Below are positions 41,526-50,635 of a stretch of 64,000 nucleotides of DNA, one piece after another (the stretch's first letter is position 1; the number at the start of each line of letters is the position of its first letter). The DNA lies in the NCBI GenBank assembly GCA_023139105.1, contig JAGLOF010000011.1, forward strand, positions 1 to 64,000, in the 5' to 3' direction. Position numbers and translations under genes: made by a program. This DNA comes from a bacterium. Its GTDB lineage: Bacteria > Zhuqueibacterota > QNDG01 > JAGLOF01. The notes beneath the pieces were generated by a model. It ran no database searches, had not been told where the DNA came from, and saw nothing but the letters and a program-made list of their open reading frames with translations.

Positions 41526-42553
41526 TCTTCCTTCCGGTCTGAATATAATACGGATTTATGCCTTAATTGAATTGGATCTTCACATCCGGTTAAAAACAGG
41601 ACTCTTTTAAAATCAAGTTGCCACTTCCGCAGCCAGCTTATTGTTTCATCAATGCCATGCTGGGAAAGTTTTAACAACACAGGCAATGCCGCAGCAGCGA
41701 TATTAGCGCCCAGTGCTATGGATTTAGCCAGTGTAATGCCATTATCAATACCTCCGGACGCTATTAGCTTCAATCCCTTTATCGATTGAAGCAGTTCAAT
41801 AGATACGGCTGTAGGAATACCCCAGTCCCAAAACAAATCGTCATGTAAACCATCTTCCCGGCGCGCCATCTCAATGCCAGCCCATGATGTACCTCCGGCT
41901 CCGGCTACATCAATCCATTCCACACCTGCATCACAAAGCCGCCGGGCAACATCCGGAGAGATGCCGCAACCTACTTCCTTGATAATAACAGGGACAGGAA
42001 GCAGCCTGCACAGTTCTTCAATCCCCTGCAAAACTCCACAGAAATTATTATCTCCTTCAGGTTGAAGAATTTCCTGTAGAGGATTCAGATGTATGGCCAT
42101 GGCATCGGCTTCGATCATATCAACCAGGCTGCGAACAGATGACAGATCAGGCATTGTAGCCACTTGTGCACCACCGATATTGCCAATAATAATACCTTTG
42201 GGATTCTCTTTTCTGACAATAGCGTAACTGCGTACGGCAGAACTATCTTCAAAAAACTGCCGCTGGCTGCCCACGCCCATAGCAACACCACACTCTCCGG
42301 CCAGTATGGCAATATCTCTGTTAAACTTTTCAGTTTGGCCATGCCCGCCCGTCATTGCACTGATCATAAATGGGAAAGTAAGCCGTTTCCCAAGAAAGAG
42401 AATGGATGTGTCAATTTGATTAAAATTCAATTCAGGTAAAGCACAATGCAGAAAGTCATAATGCTCAAATCCCGTACGCTTCTTTTTAAAGCGTACAGGC
42501 TGATCCAGACATATATTAAGATGTTCAATTTTCCGCGTTGAAATCTTGCTCAT
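41519..42553 (-). CDS. fni: Type 2 isopentenyl-diphosphate delta-isomerase (FMN-dependent)
   Basis: This FMN- and NADPH-dependent enzyme interconverts IPP and DMAPP. The motifs are RKIEHLNICLD at the N-terminus, FPFMISAMTGGHGQTEKFNR, MGVGSQRQFFED, IGNIGGAQV, HLNPLQEILQPEGD and the phosphate-binding LIASGGIDNGITLAKSIALG. The track start at 42565 is a TTG. ATG 42553 (MSKISTRKIEHL), preceded by TTGGAAAG, is the likelier start and matches the usual N-terminus. It is the first gene of the run isomerase, prenyl synthase, HPr, metK, ahcY. Confidence 0.94.
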   Translation of the reverse strand: MSKISTRKIEHLNICLDQPVRFKKKRTGFEHYDFLHCALPELNFNQIDTSILFLGKRLTFPFMISAMTGGHGQTEKFNRDIAILAGECGVAMGVGSQRQFFEDSSAVRSYAIVRKENPKGIIIGNIGGAQVATMPDLSSVRSLVDMIEADAMAIHLNPLQEILQPEGDNNFCGVLQGIEELCRLLPVPVIIKEVGCGISPDVARRLCDAGVEWIDVAGAGGTSWAGIEMARREDGLHDDLFWDWGIPTAVSIELLQSIKGLKLIASGGIDNGITLAKSIALGANIAAAALPVLLKLSQHGIDETISWLRKWQLDFKRVLFLTGCEDPIQLRHKSVLYSDRKEEC

Positions 42554-42730
42554 AATACTTTCCAATAAGAATATAAAACAGTCTTGCCACTTTCATGTCG
42601 GATAAAAAATCGGGTTGATAAAACTCCCCCGTCATATACAATTGTCATCATTACATACGGACATATGATAAATACTGGTTAAACTAAACCGTAGACGTTA
42701 AATTACACAATTATAAGGCCATTGACAATT

Positions 42731-42760
42731 AAAAAAAGGCGGATACGCAATGTACCCGCC
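42731..42760 (-). terminator. Rho-independent terminator of the MacAB/TolC-like operon
   Basis: On the minus strand GGCGG-G-TAC pairs with GTA-T-CCGCC (one mismatch) and is followed by T7. It lies about 250 bases after the last permease gene, so the operon has a long 3' tail. Confidence 0.7.
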
Positions 42761-42910
42761 CTTATAATAATCTACATCGATGTGTATAGCTTGTGGCTGC
42801 TCTACAGTTCTAATCGGTTACTAGATGAAAGAAGAGCAGTAGCATTGCGAAAAAGAGCAAAAAAGAACACGCTCCCGCCTCACCCAGAAACAGAGTTTCT
42901 CCCCCAATTA

Positions 42911-42941
42911 GGTTCCCAAACCAAAAAGAAGTTTGGGAACC
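42911..42941. repeat. REP-like palindrome GGTTCCCAAAC / GTTTGGGAACC
   Basis: Perfect 11-bp arms surround a 9-base spacer. GTTCCCA..TGGGAAC palindromes of this type are dispersed in many bacterial genomes. It is flanked on the right by the low-complexity run TTTTGTCTTTTGTTATTTGC. The rest of the 42554-43009 gap holds only the terminator; the ORFs there are not genes. Confidence 0.65.
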
Positions 42942-43009
42942 AGGAGCAGATTTTTTTGTCTTTTGTCTTTTGTTATTTGCTATTTGTTATTTGGCCTTTG
43001 CCCTTTGTC

Positions 43010-44233
43010 TCATTCGAACCTTAAAGCAACAATCGGATCCAGTTTGGCCGCCTTACCTGCCGGATATATTCCAAAGAACAGGCCAACAGCAGAAGCAAAG
43101 AACAAACCGCCAAATACAGCCCAGATCGGCACGGAGGCAGGAAGAGGAGTGACAGCACCTATCAAGGCACCTAATCCCAGACCTGCGGCAATTCCAATCA
43201 TGCCTCCTACCAAAGCCAAGGTAATGGCCTCAAAAATAAACTGTCTCATAATATCTTTACGCCTGGCACCAAGAGATTTTCTTATTCCAATTTCTCTTGT
43301 GCGCTCTGTAACCGAGACCAACATGATATTCATTATGCCAATACCGCCGACAAGAAGTGAAATAGCCGCTATACCCACAGCGGCTGCAAAGACAACGCCT
43401 GTAAGATTTTTCCAGGTTTCCATCAAGGAATCTTGAGTTAAAATTTCAAAATCATTATCTTTACCAGGCAGAACTTTTCGCTCAACACGGAGAATTCCCA
43501 CAACCTCATCAATTGCCGCAGGCAGTGCATCAGGATCTTTAGCCTGAAGCACAATCTGCACCATATCACCTTCACCGTATATACGTTCAAATGCAGTGTA
43601 AGGAATAATTACTCTATTATCCTCGCTTTGACCGAAAGAGGAGCCCTTTTCCTCCAGCACTCCTACTATACGAAACTTCCTGGCACCAACGCGAATCTCC
43701 TTATCAATAGGATCAGCAAAAGGGAAAAGATCTTCCACAATATCCATTCCTACAACGCATACTGGCCTGGAAGAGTGAATATCTATGGGCTGAAGGAAAC
43801 GCCCGCTATCAACATATCGCCCGTTTATTATCTGCCAATCGGAACTGCTACCTACAACAAGGATGCCCGAGTTGGTCTTCTCTCCCTTAAACCGTACACG
43901 CTCTGAGAACTCATACAATTCAGGTGAAACGCGATGAATTAAATTGGAGCGCTCCATAATTGCTTCAGCCTGCTCAGGTGTAACATCTTTTCTATTACGA
44001 TATTTTTCCTGAGTGTGGCCTGTCATAATAGCCGGAAATTTTCTTATATAAAATGTATTGGTACCTACAGTTGACAGTTCTTTAGATACAGATGTGTTAA
44101 TTCCTTCTATGATTGTCATCATTCCGATAACAGTCATCACACCGATAACAATGCCAAGCAAGGTTAAAAAAGATCTAAGTTTGTTAGCTCTTAATGCTGC
44201 AAGAGCAATTCGTACTGACTCTAGTATCTGCAT
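43010..44233 (-). CDS. MacB/FtsX-type ABC permease, second copy
   Basis: This inner-membrane permease subunit of about 407 residues has one N-terminal helix (LRSFLTLLGIVIGVMTVIGM), a large periplasmic MacB_PCD domain (about 45-270) and three C-terminal helices with the motif VGGIGIMNIMLVSVTERTRE, then IGIRKSLGARRKDIMRQFIF. The start is at 44233 (MQILESVRIA) after GAGAATATT, not at 44278. It closely resembles the permease at 45209-46429, so the pair may form a heterodimer with one ATPase. It is the last gene of the operon, seven bases after the pentapeptide gene. Confidence 0.92.
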   Translation of the reverse strand: MQILESVRIALAALRANKLRSFLTLLGIVIGVMTVIGMMTIIEGINTSVSKELSTVGTNTFYIRKFPAIMTGHTQEKYRNRKDVTPEQAEAIMERSNLIHRVSPELYEFSERVRFKGEKTNSGILVVGSSSDWQIINGRYVDSGRFLQPIDIHSSRPVCVVGMDIVEDLFPFADPIDKEIRVGARKFRIVGVLEEKGSSFGQSEDNRVIIPYTAFERIYGEGDMVQIVLQAKDPDALPAAIDEVVGILRVERKVLPGKDNDFEILTQDSLMETWKNLTGVVFAAAVGIAAISLLVGGIGIMNIMLVSVTERTREIGIRKSLGARRKDIMRQFIFEAITLALVGGMIGIAAGLGLGALIGAVTPLPASVPIWAVFGGLFFASAVGLFFGIYPAGKAAKLDPIVALRFE

Positions 44234-44240
44234 AATATTC

Positions 44241-44816
44241 TCACTTACTAAATTGAGCGCCTTCCACATTGGCACCATCTAAATTGGCACCATCAAGTAT
44301 GGCATTTTTTAAGTTGGCATCACGCAGGTCTGCACCGCGCAGATCTGCATTTTTCAGTGAGGCTCTCTGCAGATGAGCACCAACAAGTGAAGCATTTTTT
44401 AACTTAGCACCAACAAGACTTGCTCGTTTCAAACGGGCACGCGAAAGGTCTGAACTTTCTAAATTGACACCATCCATCTGAGCACCGAAAAGCGAGATAC
44501 CGGAAAGTGCCGTATTTCTTAAATTAGCATTCTCAAGGTTGGTATCCTGTAAGTTGGTACCATTGAGTTTGGCACCTTCAAGGTTGGCATCTTTCAAATT
44601 AGAGCCAAATAAAAATGCCTTCTCAAGGTTGACACCTTGCAGATTAGCACCTTCAAGATTAGCATTTTGCAAGTGAGCACCCTCCAGATTTGCTCCGGAG
44701 AAATCGGCACCTTTCAGGTTTGAGTATGACAGATCTGCCTGAGCCAGATCTTGATTTGCCAGGGACTGCCCATCAGCTACCATTTTCACAATTGTCTCTC
44801 GTGTTGGAACAGCCAT
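44241..44816 (-). CDS. Pentapeptide-repeat protein
   Basis: The 191-residue protein is almost wholly A(D/N)Lxx pentapeptide repeats (SNLKGADFSGANLEGAHLQN, DLRGADLRDANLKNAILDGA), about 30 in a row, forming a right-handed quadrilateral beta-helix. No signal peptide is present, so it is cytoplasmic. The start at 44816 (MAVPTRET) follows GGAGG. The STAS gene ends one base upstream and the permease gene begins seven bases after, so it is firmly embedded in the efflux operon. Known cytoplasmic members can mimic DNA (gyrase protection), but most have unknown roles. A scaffold or regulatory role at the transporter is possible. Confidence 0.92.
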   Translation of the reverse strand: MAVPTRETIVKMVADGQSLANQDLAQADLSYSNLKGADFSGANLEGAHLQNANLEGANLQGVNLEKAFLFGSNLKDANLEGAKLNGTNLQDTNLENANLRNTALSGISLFGAQMDGVNLESSDLSRARLKRASLVGAKLKNASLVGAHLQRASLKNADLRGADLRDANLKNAILDGANLDGANVEGAQFSK

Positions 44817-44817
44817 A

Positions 44818-45168
44818 TTAACCTCCCTCAACGAAACTCTGTACAGCCAGGTCTACTGTGGCAAACATACTTAATACACGGTCTAACTTAGTAACAGTAA
44901 TTGGCCTCTTTACACGATCAGGAACTTCTGCAAGCCTTAAATCTCCACCTGAGCTGCGCAACGTTGTCAAAGCACCCATCAACATGCCAAGACCACTGGA
45001 GTTCATCCAGTTGATATCCTTCAAATTGGCTACAATATTTACTTCTTCCTTTTCAATTGACCGGTAAATCAGATCCTGAAACTTGACCGCCTCTTCTCCC
45101 CCCATCAATTCACCGGAAATTGTAAGCACCAATACATCATCTTGACGAGTTTCAATAATTTCATACAT
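44818..45168 (-). CDS. STAS-domain anti-anti-sigma-factor-like protein
   Basis: The 116-residue protein has a single STAS domain. VLVLTISGELMGGEEAVKFQ begins it and DINWMNSSGLGMLMGALTTLR holds the phosphorylatable serine (Ser57 or Ser58), as in SpoIIAA/RsbV. No kinase (RsbW/SpoIIAB) or phosphatase partner is encoded nearby. It lies between the two permease genes and directly before the pentapeptide gene. It may tune a remote sigma or anti-sigma circuit, or act on the transporter itself, as STAS domains do in other ABC and SulP systems. GGAAGGA precedes the ATG. Confidence 0.9.
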   Translation of the reverse strand: MYEIIETRQDDVLVLTISGELMGGEEAVKFQDLIYRSIEKEEVNIVANLKDINWMNSSGLGMLMGALTTLRSSGGDLRLAEVPDRVKRPITVTKLDRVLSMFATVDLAVQSFVEGG

Positions 45169-45208
45169 ATGTACACATCCTTCCCTTATCGAAAGCTACA
45201 AAGATCAA

Positions 45209-46429
45209 TTACTCATAATGCAAGGCATCTATCGGGTTTAACCTTGCCGCTTTACTGGCAGGGTACAGACCAAAGAAAATACCCACTGCTGAAGAAAAAC
45301 CAACGCCAAGAATGATAGATCCTATTGAAACTGTTGACGGCAGAGGTGAAACAGCAGCTATCATTGCCCCAAGACCAAATCCGCAAGCAATACCAATTAA
45401 TCCGCCAATACCGCTGATAGTAATAGATTCAATCAGAAATTGCCACAATAAATTCCGCCTTTTGGCTCCCAAAGCTTTTCTTATACCAATCTCCTTGGTT
45501 CTCTCTGTAACAGACACCAACATAATATTCATGATGCCTATGCCGCCAACCAATAGTGATATAGCACCAACACCAATTATTGCAGCATAGAGTGCGCCTG
45601 TCAATGAATTATACATATTCATAATCAGATCCATCTGATTAATAGCAAAATCATCATCTTTATGTGGCGGCACTTTCCTGATTCTTCGCAGAATGCCCCG
45701 TATCTCGTCTTTGGCTGCATCCATAACTTCAGCATGCGCAACCTTGACAGATATTGTCAATCCACGTCTACTGCCGAATAACTTGAAGAATACACCAATA
45801 GGAATTTTAATTTCCGTATCCTGGTTCTGCCCGAAAATATCTCCGCGCTTCTCCAAAATACCTATGATACGAAAAGAGTGCCCGGCTAGTTTGATTTTCT
45901 GACCCAGCGGATCTTCATTCTCAAAAAGCCGGTTGGCTACCTCCCATCCTATTACACAGACATTACGCCGATTATTTACATCTACAATTGACAGGTCACG
46001 ACCGAATTCAGGAAATGCCGAACTTGTTTTTTCCTGGTCTGTACCGTTTATTGTAACGCCTTTCAAGCTCTTGTTGCCCCGTTTCACAGTACGTCGTGTT
46101 GCAACAGATGGAGATACGGCTACAGCAAATTTGCAATATTTTTTCAATGCACGAACTTCACGCATGGTAATATCTTTACGATTGCGGTACTCGTCAAGAT
46201 TATCATTGTTCATCCATGGAAATTTCTGTACATACAAAATATCAGAGCCCAATGATGAAATTTCTTCACTAAAGGCTTGATCCAGCCCCTGAGTCAATGA
46301 AAAGATACCTATTACCGTCGTAACACCGATGATCATACCAAGCAATGTCAGAAAGGCACGCAACTTATTGACCCACAAAGCGGAAACGGCAATTTTTATG
46401 CCTTCCCAAAGTTCAATGAGAATACCCAT
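45209..46429 (-). CDS. MacB/FtsX-type ABC permease, first copy
   Basis: The 406-residue permease follows the ATPase gene by 23 bases. It has an N-terminal helix (LRAFLTLLGMIIGVTTVIGI), a periplasmic MacB_PCD domain with the usual start FSEEISSLGSDILYVQKFPW, and C-terminal helices with VGGIGIMNIMLVSVTERTKE and IGIRKALGAKRRNLLWQFLI. Together with the ATPase, the HlyD-type adaptor and the TolC-type channel it forms a MacAB-TolC-like tripartite exporter of peptides, lipids or antibiotics. It is similar throughout to the permease at 43010-44233. Confidence 0.94.
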   Translation of the reverse strand: MGILIELWEGIKIAVSALWVNKLRAFLTLLGMIIGVTTVIGIFSLTQGLDQAFSEEISSLGSDILYVQKFPWMNNDNLDEYRNRKDITMREVRALKKYCKFAVAVSPSVATRRTVKRGNKSLKGVTINGTDQEKTSSAFPEFGRDLSIVDVNNRRNVCVIGWEVANRLFENEDPLGQKIKLAGHSFRIIGILEKRGDIFGQNQDTEIKIPIGVFFKLFGSRRGLTISVKVAHAEVMDAAKDEIRGILRRIRKVPPHKDDDFAINQMDLIMNMYNSLTGALYAAIIGVGAISLLVGGIGIMNIMLVSVTERTKEIGIRKALGAKRRNLLWQFLIESITISGIGGLIGIACGFGLGAMIAAVSPLPSTVSIGSIILGVGFSSAVGIFFGLYPASKAARLNPIDALHYE

Positions 46430-46452
46430 ATTATATTATCCGTTTCCCGGCT

Positions 46453-47130
46453 CTAGGCCGCTTCATCACGTTCAACCAAACCGTCGCGCAACCGGATAAT
46501 ACGATCTGAATGCTCGGCGATATACTCCTCATGGGTAACCATAATTATTGTATTATTTTCATCGTGCAGAGATTCAAAAATTTGCATAATCTCATCGCCT
46601 GTACGTGTATCCAGGTTACCTGTGGGTTCATCGGCCAGTATTATTGAGGGGTCATTAACTAAAGCACGTGCAATTGCCACTCTCTGCCGCTGACCACCTG
46701 AAAGCTCATTTGGTCTATGATCCATACGATCTCCAAGACCTACGCGATCCAAAACCTCTTCTGCTTTCAGGCGTCGTTTTGAGGCCGATATCCCACGATA
46801 AATCAGGGGTAGTTCAACATTATGTAAAGCCGTGGCCCTGGGCAAGAGATTAAAAGTCTGGAATACAAAACCAATTTCACGGTTGCGTATTTCAGCTAAT
46901 TGATCATCATTCATTGTGCTGACATTTATGTCATTAAGCTCATAATCCCCGGCACTTGGTGTGTCAAGGCAGCCAAGAATATTCATTAATGTAGACTTGC
47001 CGGAGCCCGAAGGCCCCATAACGGCTACATACTCACCTTTATCAATTTTAATATTGATACCAGCAAGTGCATGCACAGACTGAATACCAACTAGATACTC
47101 TTTTCGAATTGCGTCCAGATTTATCAACAT
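46453..47130 (-). CDS. ABC transporter ATPase (LolD/MacB-type)
   Basis: This 225-residue nucleotide-binding subunit has Walker [16 protein letters not shown], a Q-loop in [10 protein letters not shown], signature [15 protein letters not shown], Walker [15 protein letters not shown], and the H-loop [14 protein letters not shown]. The sequence DRPTSGxYxLxG-like block ([19 protein letters not shown]) is typical of the MacB/LolD branch that powers mechanotransmission across the envelope. The start at 47130 follows GGAG. It lies between the adaptor and permease genes. Confidence 0.95.
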   Translation of the reverse strand: MLINLDAIRKEYLVGIQSVHALAGINIKIDKGEYVAVMGPSGSGKSTLMNILGCLDTPSAGDYELNDINVSTMNDDQLAEIRNREIGFVFQTFNLLPRATALHNVELPLIYRGISASKRRLKAEEVLDRVGLGDRMDHRPNELSGGQRQRVAIARALVNDPSIILADEPTGNLDTRTGDEIMQIFESLHDENNTIIMVTHEEYIAEHSDRIIRLRDGLVERDEAA

Positions 47131-47165
47131 ATTATTTACTCCTCACTGAGCATGAGCAAATTGCC

Positions 47166-48413
47166 CTAGCGGTCATTGTCATCATCATTGCGGCCATATC
47201 GCTTCAATTTGTTATCAATTTTTACACCGTCTTTATGTTTCAATTTCTTGGATAAAATTCGATAACTTCCACTAACAACTACATCACCGTCATTAAGACC
47301 ACTTATAATCTCATACTCTTCATCACTGGAGATACCAGTCTTTACCTTAACCTGTCTGGCTAATTCTTCCTCTACTACAAAAATAACCAGGATGTCATCG
47401 GCCTCTTCATCAAACTGGACAGTACTCTTGGCCCGCTTACTGCGAGTAGATGATCTGGTTGTGGAAGTATCCACTTTTACCGGTTTCCGTGAGGTAACAC
47501 ATTGAATAGGAATCTTAAGGACATCGTATCTTGTTTCAGTCAAGACATCTACAGTTGCCGACATACCGGGTCTGATCTTTTCCGGCCGCGTGATCATGGC
47601 TACTTTTACCAGGAAGTTGGTAACTTCCTCCTGCGTGCCCTGTCCTCTGGTTGTACCGGTATTGGCTATCTCTCTGACAATACCCATAAAGGTAGTATCG
47701 GGAAATGCATCTACTTCAATCCTGGCAGTATCTCCCAAAGATACAGTCACTACATCATTTTCATCGATTTCAGTCTCGGCCTGCATCCTGGAGAGATCGG
47801 CAACAACCATGATAACATCCAGGGTAAACTGTGATCCCATTGCCATCTCACCAAGTTTCTTATTCAACTGGGAAACAGTGCCGTTCATTGGAGAATAAAT
47901 TGTTGTCTTGCCCAAGCTGTCTTTAGCTTGATCCAAAGCGGCCTTGCTTTGATCAACCTGAGCTTTAGCCTGTTCATATGATGATTTGGCGATTTCCAGT
48001 TCTGCCTTGGAAGTAAGATTATCTTCATACAACTTCTCGGCACGAACATATTCATTCCTTGCTTTATCATAACCAGCATTGGAAAAATCAAGATTTGAGC
48101 TGGCCTGATTGACCGCTGCCTGATAATTAATACGGTCCAGCTGTGCAAGGAACTGGCCCTTTCTAACAGCGTCACCCTCTTTCACATCCAGGCGAATAAT
48201 CTGCCCGCTTACCTTTGCGGAAATTTTAACTTGAATTTCCGGTTGAATCCTTGCAGAGCCTGAGACCGAGGCGGTTATATCGCCCCGGACTACATTGTCA
48301 GTCTGCACAGTAATAGCATTGCCGCCTTTTTTATTAAGGTTGCCTGCAACCAGCAGTACAATTACTAAAAGCGCACCAACGGCTATAAAAATCTTTGTTT
48401 TTTTCTGTGCCAT
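47166..48413 (-). CDS. HlyD/MacA-type periplasmic adaptor
   Basis: The 415-residue membrane-fusion protein has one N-terminal anchor helix (IFIAVGALLVIVLLVAGNL). A lipoyl/barrel-sandwich domain follows (VSGSARIQPEIQVKISAKVS, LDVKEGDAVRKGQFLAQLD), then an alpha-hairpin with coiled coil (about 100-170), the second lipoyl half (IYSPMNGTVSQLNKKLGEMA), beta-barrel and membrane-proximal domains. The C-terminal part has an unusual charged insert (TTRSSTRSKRAKSTVQFDEE) and a basic tail (RYGRNDDDNDR). It connects the permease to the TolC-type channel encoded 28 bases upstream. Confidence 0.93.
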   Translation of the reverse strand: MAQKKTKIFIAVGALLVIVLLVAGNLNKKGGNAITVQTDNVVRGDITASVSGSARIQPEIQVKISAKVSGQIIRLDVKEGDAVRKGQFLAQLDRINYQAAVNQASSNLDFSNAGYDKARNEYVRAEKLYEDNLTSKAELEIAKSSYEQAKAQVDQSKAALDQAKDSLGKTTIYSPMNGTVSQLNKKLGEMAMGSQFTLDVIMVVADLSRMQAETEIDENDVVTVSLGDTARIEVDAFPDTTFMGIVREIANTGTTRGQGTQEEVTNFLVKVAMITRPEKIRPGMSATVDVLTETRYDVLKIPIQCVTSRKPVKVDTSTTRSSTRSKRAKSTVQFDEEADDILVIFVVEEELARQVKVKTGISSDEEYEIISGLNDGDVVVSGSYRILSKKLKHKDGVKIDNKLKRYGRNDDDNDR

Positions 48414-48441
48414 AAAATTATCCCCGTTCCTTCCCTGAAAC

Positions 48442-49758
48442 TTATCTGTTTAACTGACCCATAGCTCTTTCAAGCCGGGCAATAGCATATTTATAGCTGT
48501 AAAGTGCCTGGATAAAATCACTCTTGGCCTGACGCGACTGCACCTGAGCATTTAAAAGATCCAGCATTGTACCTGCACCGAGCGAGTAACGCTCCTGATT
48601 CAGGCGAAGACCTTCCTCGGCAGCTTCTTCTGCATTACGGGAGACGGCGATCTCTCTCTTGAACTGCTCAACCTCAAAATATGACTGCTTGACTTCCAGC
48701 TCTATGTCACGCTTGGCCTGCATAAGTGCCTTCCGGCTGGATTTTTTTGCAAGACGGGCCTTGGCAGTCTGTGCGACACGTGCTCCTCCCTGTAAAAGGG
48801 GAATACTCAATTGAGCACCCATGTACCAACGATAATCCGTATCAAATAAATTATCTATCTTATTAAAATCCTTATTGTTCCAATTATGCTGAAAGAAAGC
48901 CGAGACAGAAGGCAGCCAACGGCCTATCGCTACACCCATACCGGCATTGGCAGCTGCCAGATTACTTTGTGCCTGCATCAGGCTGGGATGTGCTCCCAGC
49001 GCATTACCCATGGCATCTGCATAACCGACTTCCACTTCAGGTACATTGAGATTATCTTTCACTCTTATCTCATTGTCTACTTCAAAACCCAGGACATGAT
49101 TCAATGATGCACGAGCAATAGAGAGACTATTCTCTGCACGGATTACTCCCAACTTATCCCTTTCAGCCTGCACTTTAGCAGTCAGAACATCTGATTTGGG
49201 TACTTTACCTACTTCATACAGGGCATTAGCCCGCTTTAAGGATTCCTGAGATGATTTGCCTGTTTCTTCAGCAACATCCAACATTTTTTCAGATTTGAGC
49301 AAATTATAATAACGTTCTTTAACTAAATATATAATATTCTGCTTGGTTCCGGCAAAACTGTAGACAGCACTCTTTTTCAGGGCCAAGCTCTGCTTCAATC
49401 CGTAGACATTTTGCACACTCAATTCCTGAGAAACTGTAATTCTGCTGCTGGAATAATAACTACTCTCTTTATCACGTAATGGCACCAGGATACCCGTTGT
49501 CTGGTCTATATATTTTGCAGATAGAGCTCCGCTAACCTGATGTGTATATCCAAGGTTGGCAGAGGCATTAGGCAAAAGACTGGCTACAGACACCCAGACA
49601 TCCTTACCCGCCATCTTCATTTGAAATTCACTCATAATGAGCTGTGGATTCTGTTCCATTGCAACACCCACACACTCATCCAGAGTTAAAACTTTGTCCT
49701 GGGCAATTGCGCCCATACTGATTATTAAAATCAAAAATAACGAAAACAACCGTTTCAT
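48442..49758 (-). CDS. TolC-family outer-membrane efflux channel
   Basis: The 438-residue protein has a signal peptide (LFSLFLILIISMGAIAQ) and two OEP repeats of long amphipathic helices. LTLDECVGVAMEQNPQLIMS opens the first, and YSLGAGTMLDLLNAQVQSRQ with AIARLERAMGQLNR is the usual C-terminal signature of the second. It forms the trimeric outer-membrane tunnel of the tripartite exporter. I place the start at ATG 49758 (MKRLFSLF) after AAGGAAAGG, rather than 49788, because the signal peptide begins there. It is the second gene of the operon after the Yip1-type gene. Confidence 0.94.
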   Translation of the reverse strand: MKRLFSLFLILIISMGAIAQDKVLTLDECVGVAMEQNPQLIMSEFQMKMAGKDVWVSVASLLPNASANLGYTHQVSGALSAKYIDQTTGILVPLRDKESSYYSSSRITVSQELSVQNVYGLKQSLALKKSAVYSFAGTKQNIIYLVKERYYNLLKSEKMLDVAEETGKSSQESLKRANALYEVGKVPKSDVLTAKVQAERDKLGVIRAENSLSIARASLNHVLGFEVDNEIRVKDNLNVPEVEVGYADAMGNALGAHPSLMQAQSNLAAANAGMGVAIGRWLPSVSAFFQHNWNNKDFNKIDNLFDTDYRWYMGAQLSIPLLQGGARVAQTAKARLAKKSSRKALMQAKRDIELEVKQSYFEVEQFKREIAVSRNAEEAAEEGLRLNQERYSLGAGTMLDLLNAQVQSRQAKSDFIQALYSYKYAIARLERAMGQLNR

Positions 49759-49791
49759 AGCTACACCTTTCCTTACGTTATAGATCATTTA

Positions 49792-50511
49792 TTACATACC
49801 AAAATTGCTGAGCAGCCCGCCAAATACCACCGAGAGTACAATCCAGATCCCCCATAGTGTTGCAACAACGGTGATTGCTTTATTGATTGTAAATTTGAAG
49901 ATGGCTGTAAATCCAAACACCCACACAACATTTTGCCAGATAGCAAAAATATCCAGTTGTTTGAAAATACGATACAGAATCGATTGAGGGGCACCGAGTT
50001 CAGGTGTTGGAAGCAGTAGAGCTAAACTGGTAGTTACGCCATATGAACTACCTCTGGAATAGACCAGAAAAGAAGTTACTATCATGCCGACAATGCCGAT
50101 AAGACTCCCCCAACACACCATGCTGAATACTTTCTTGAACTTTGATTCACCGCCTCCGATAACATTACCGGCAAAAAGAAAAATAGCTGCCAGAATAACC
50201 CAGAATATCAAAGTTCCTACAGGAGCAAAAATCAACCCCACATACCGCATAGCTCCCTCTGATTGACTTATGACCATATCAATCTGCTCCTGAGGTGCCT
50301 CATTGACCTCCATGAGCGCAATACGGTCATTAATCTGTATGTCTGCTACAAAAAACTGAGTTGCACAAACAACAACTGCAAAGAGCAGAAATGGAATAAA
50401 CCAACTGGGCTTACGGTCTACACTCTCAAAAGCCTGCCCCGGAGAAGTAAACACGGCTATAATGCGCTGAAATGCATTTAACTCCTGTACTTCCGAACGT
50501 ACCTCACTCAT
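49792..50511 (-). CDS. Yip1-family multi-pass membrane protein
   Basis: The 239-residue protein begins with a short cytoplasmic stretch (NAFQRIIAVFTSPGQAFESV, then DRKPSWFIPFLL). That opening is characteristic of bacterial Yip1-domain proteins, and five hydrophobic helices follow. AAGGAGG sits four bases before the ATG. Its stop lies 33 bases upstream of the TolC-type start, so it is the first gene of the efflux operon. Bacterial Yip1 proteins are frequently found beside MacAB-type genes, but their role is not established. It may help assembly or lipid placement of the exporter. Confidence 0.82.
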   Translation of the reverse strand: MSEVRSEVQELNAFQRIIAVFTSPGQAFESVDRKPSWFIPFLLFAVVVCATQFFVADIQINDRIALMEVNEAPQEQIDMVISQSEGAMRYVGLIFAPVGTLIFWVILAAIFLFAGNVIGGGESKFKKVFSMVCWGSLIGIVGMIVTSFLVYSRGSSYGVTTSLALLLPTPELGAPQSILYRIFKQLDIFAIWQNVVWVFGFTAIFKFTINKAITVVATLWGIWIVLSVVFGGLLSNFGM

Positions 50512-50635
50512 AGCACCTCCTTAGTAACTCATTAGATCGACCAATTAATATGACGTAAAGAAAGGATAAATGTTTCAGGAATTCGTAATAAAAAACTCCT
50601 GTGAAACGGTTGTTTGCTTGCAAAATTGATACATT

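Noticed and set aside
42722-43436. Plus-strand ORFs of 100 and 167 residues
   Set aside because: They run through the terminator, the REP-like palindrome, a TTTTGTC-rich run and the antisense of the permease gene.
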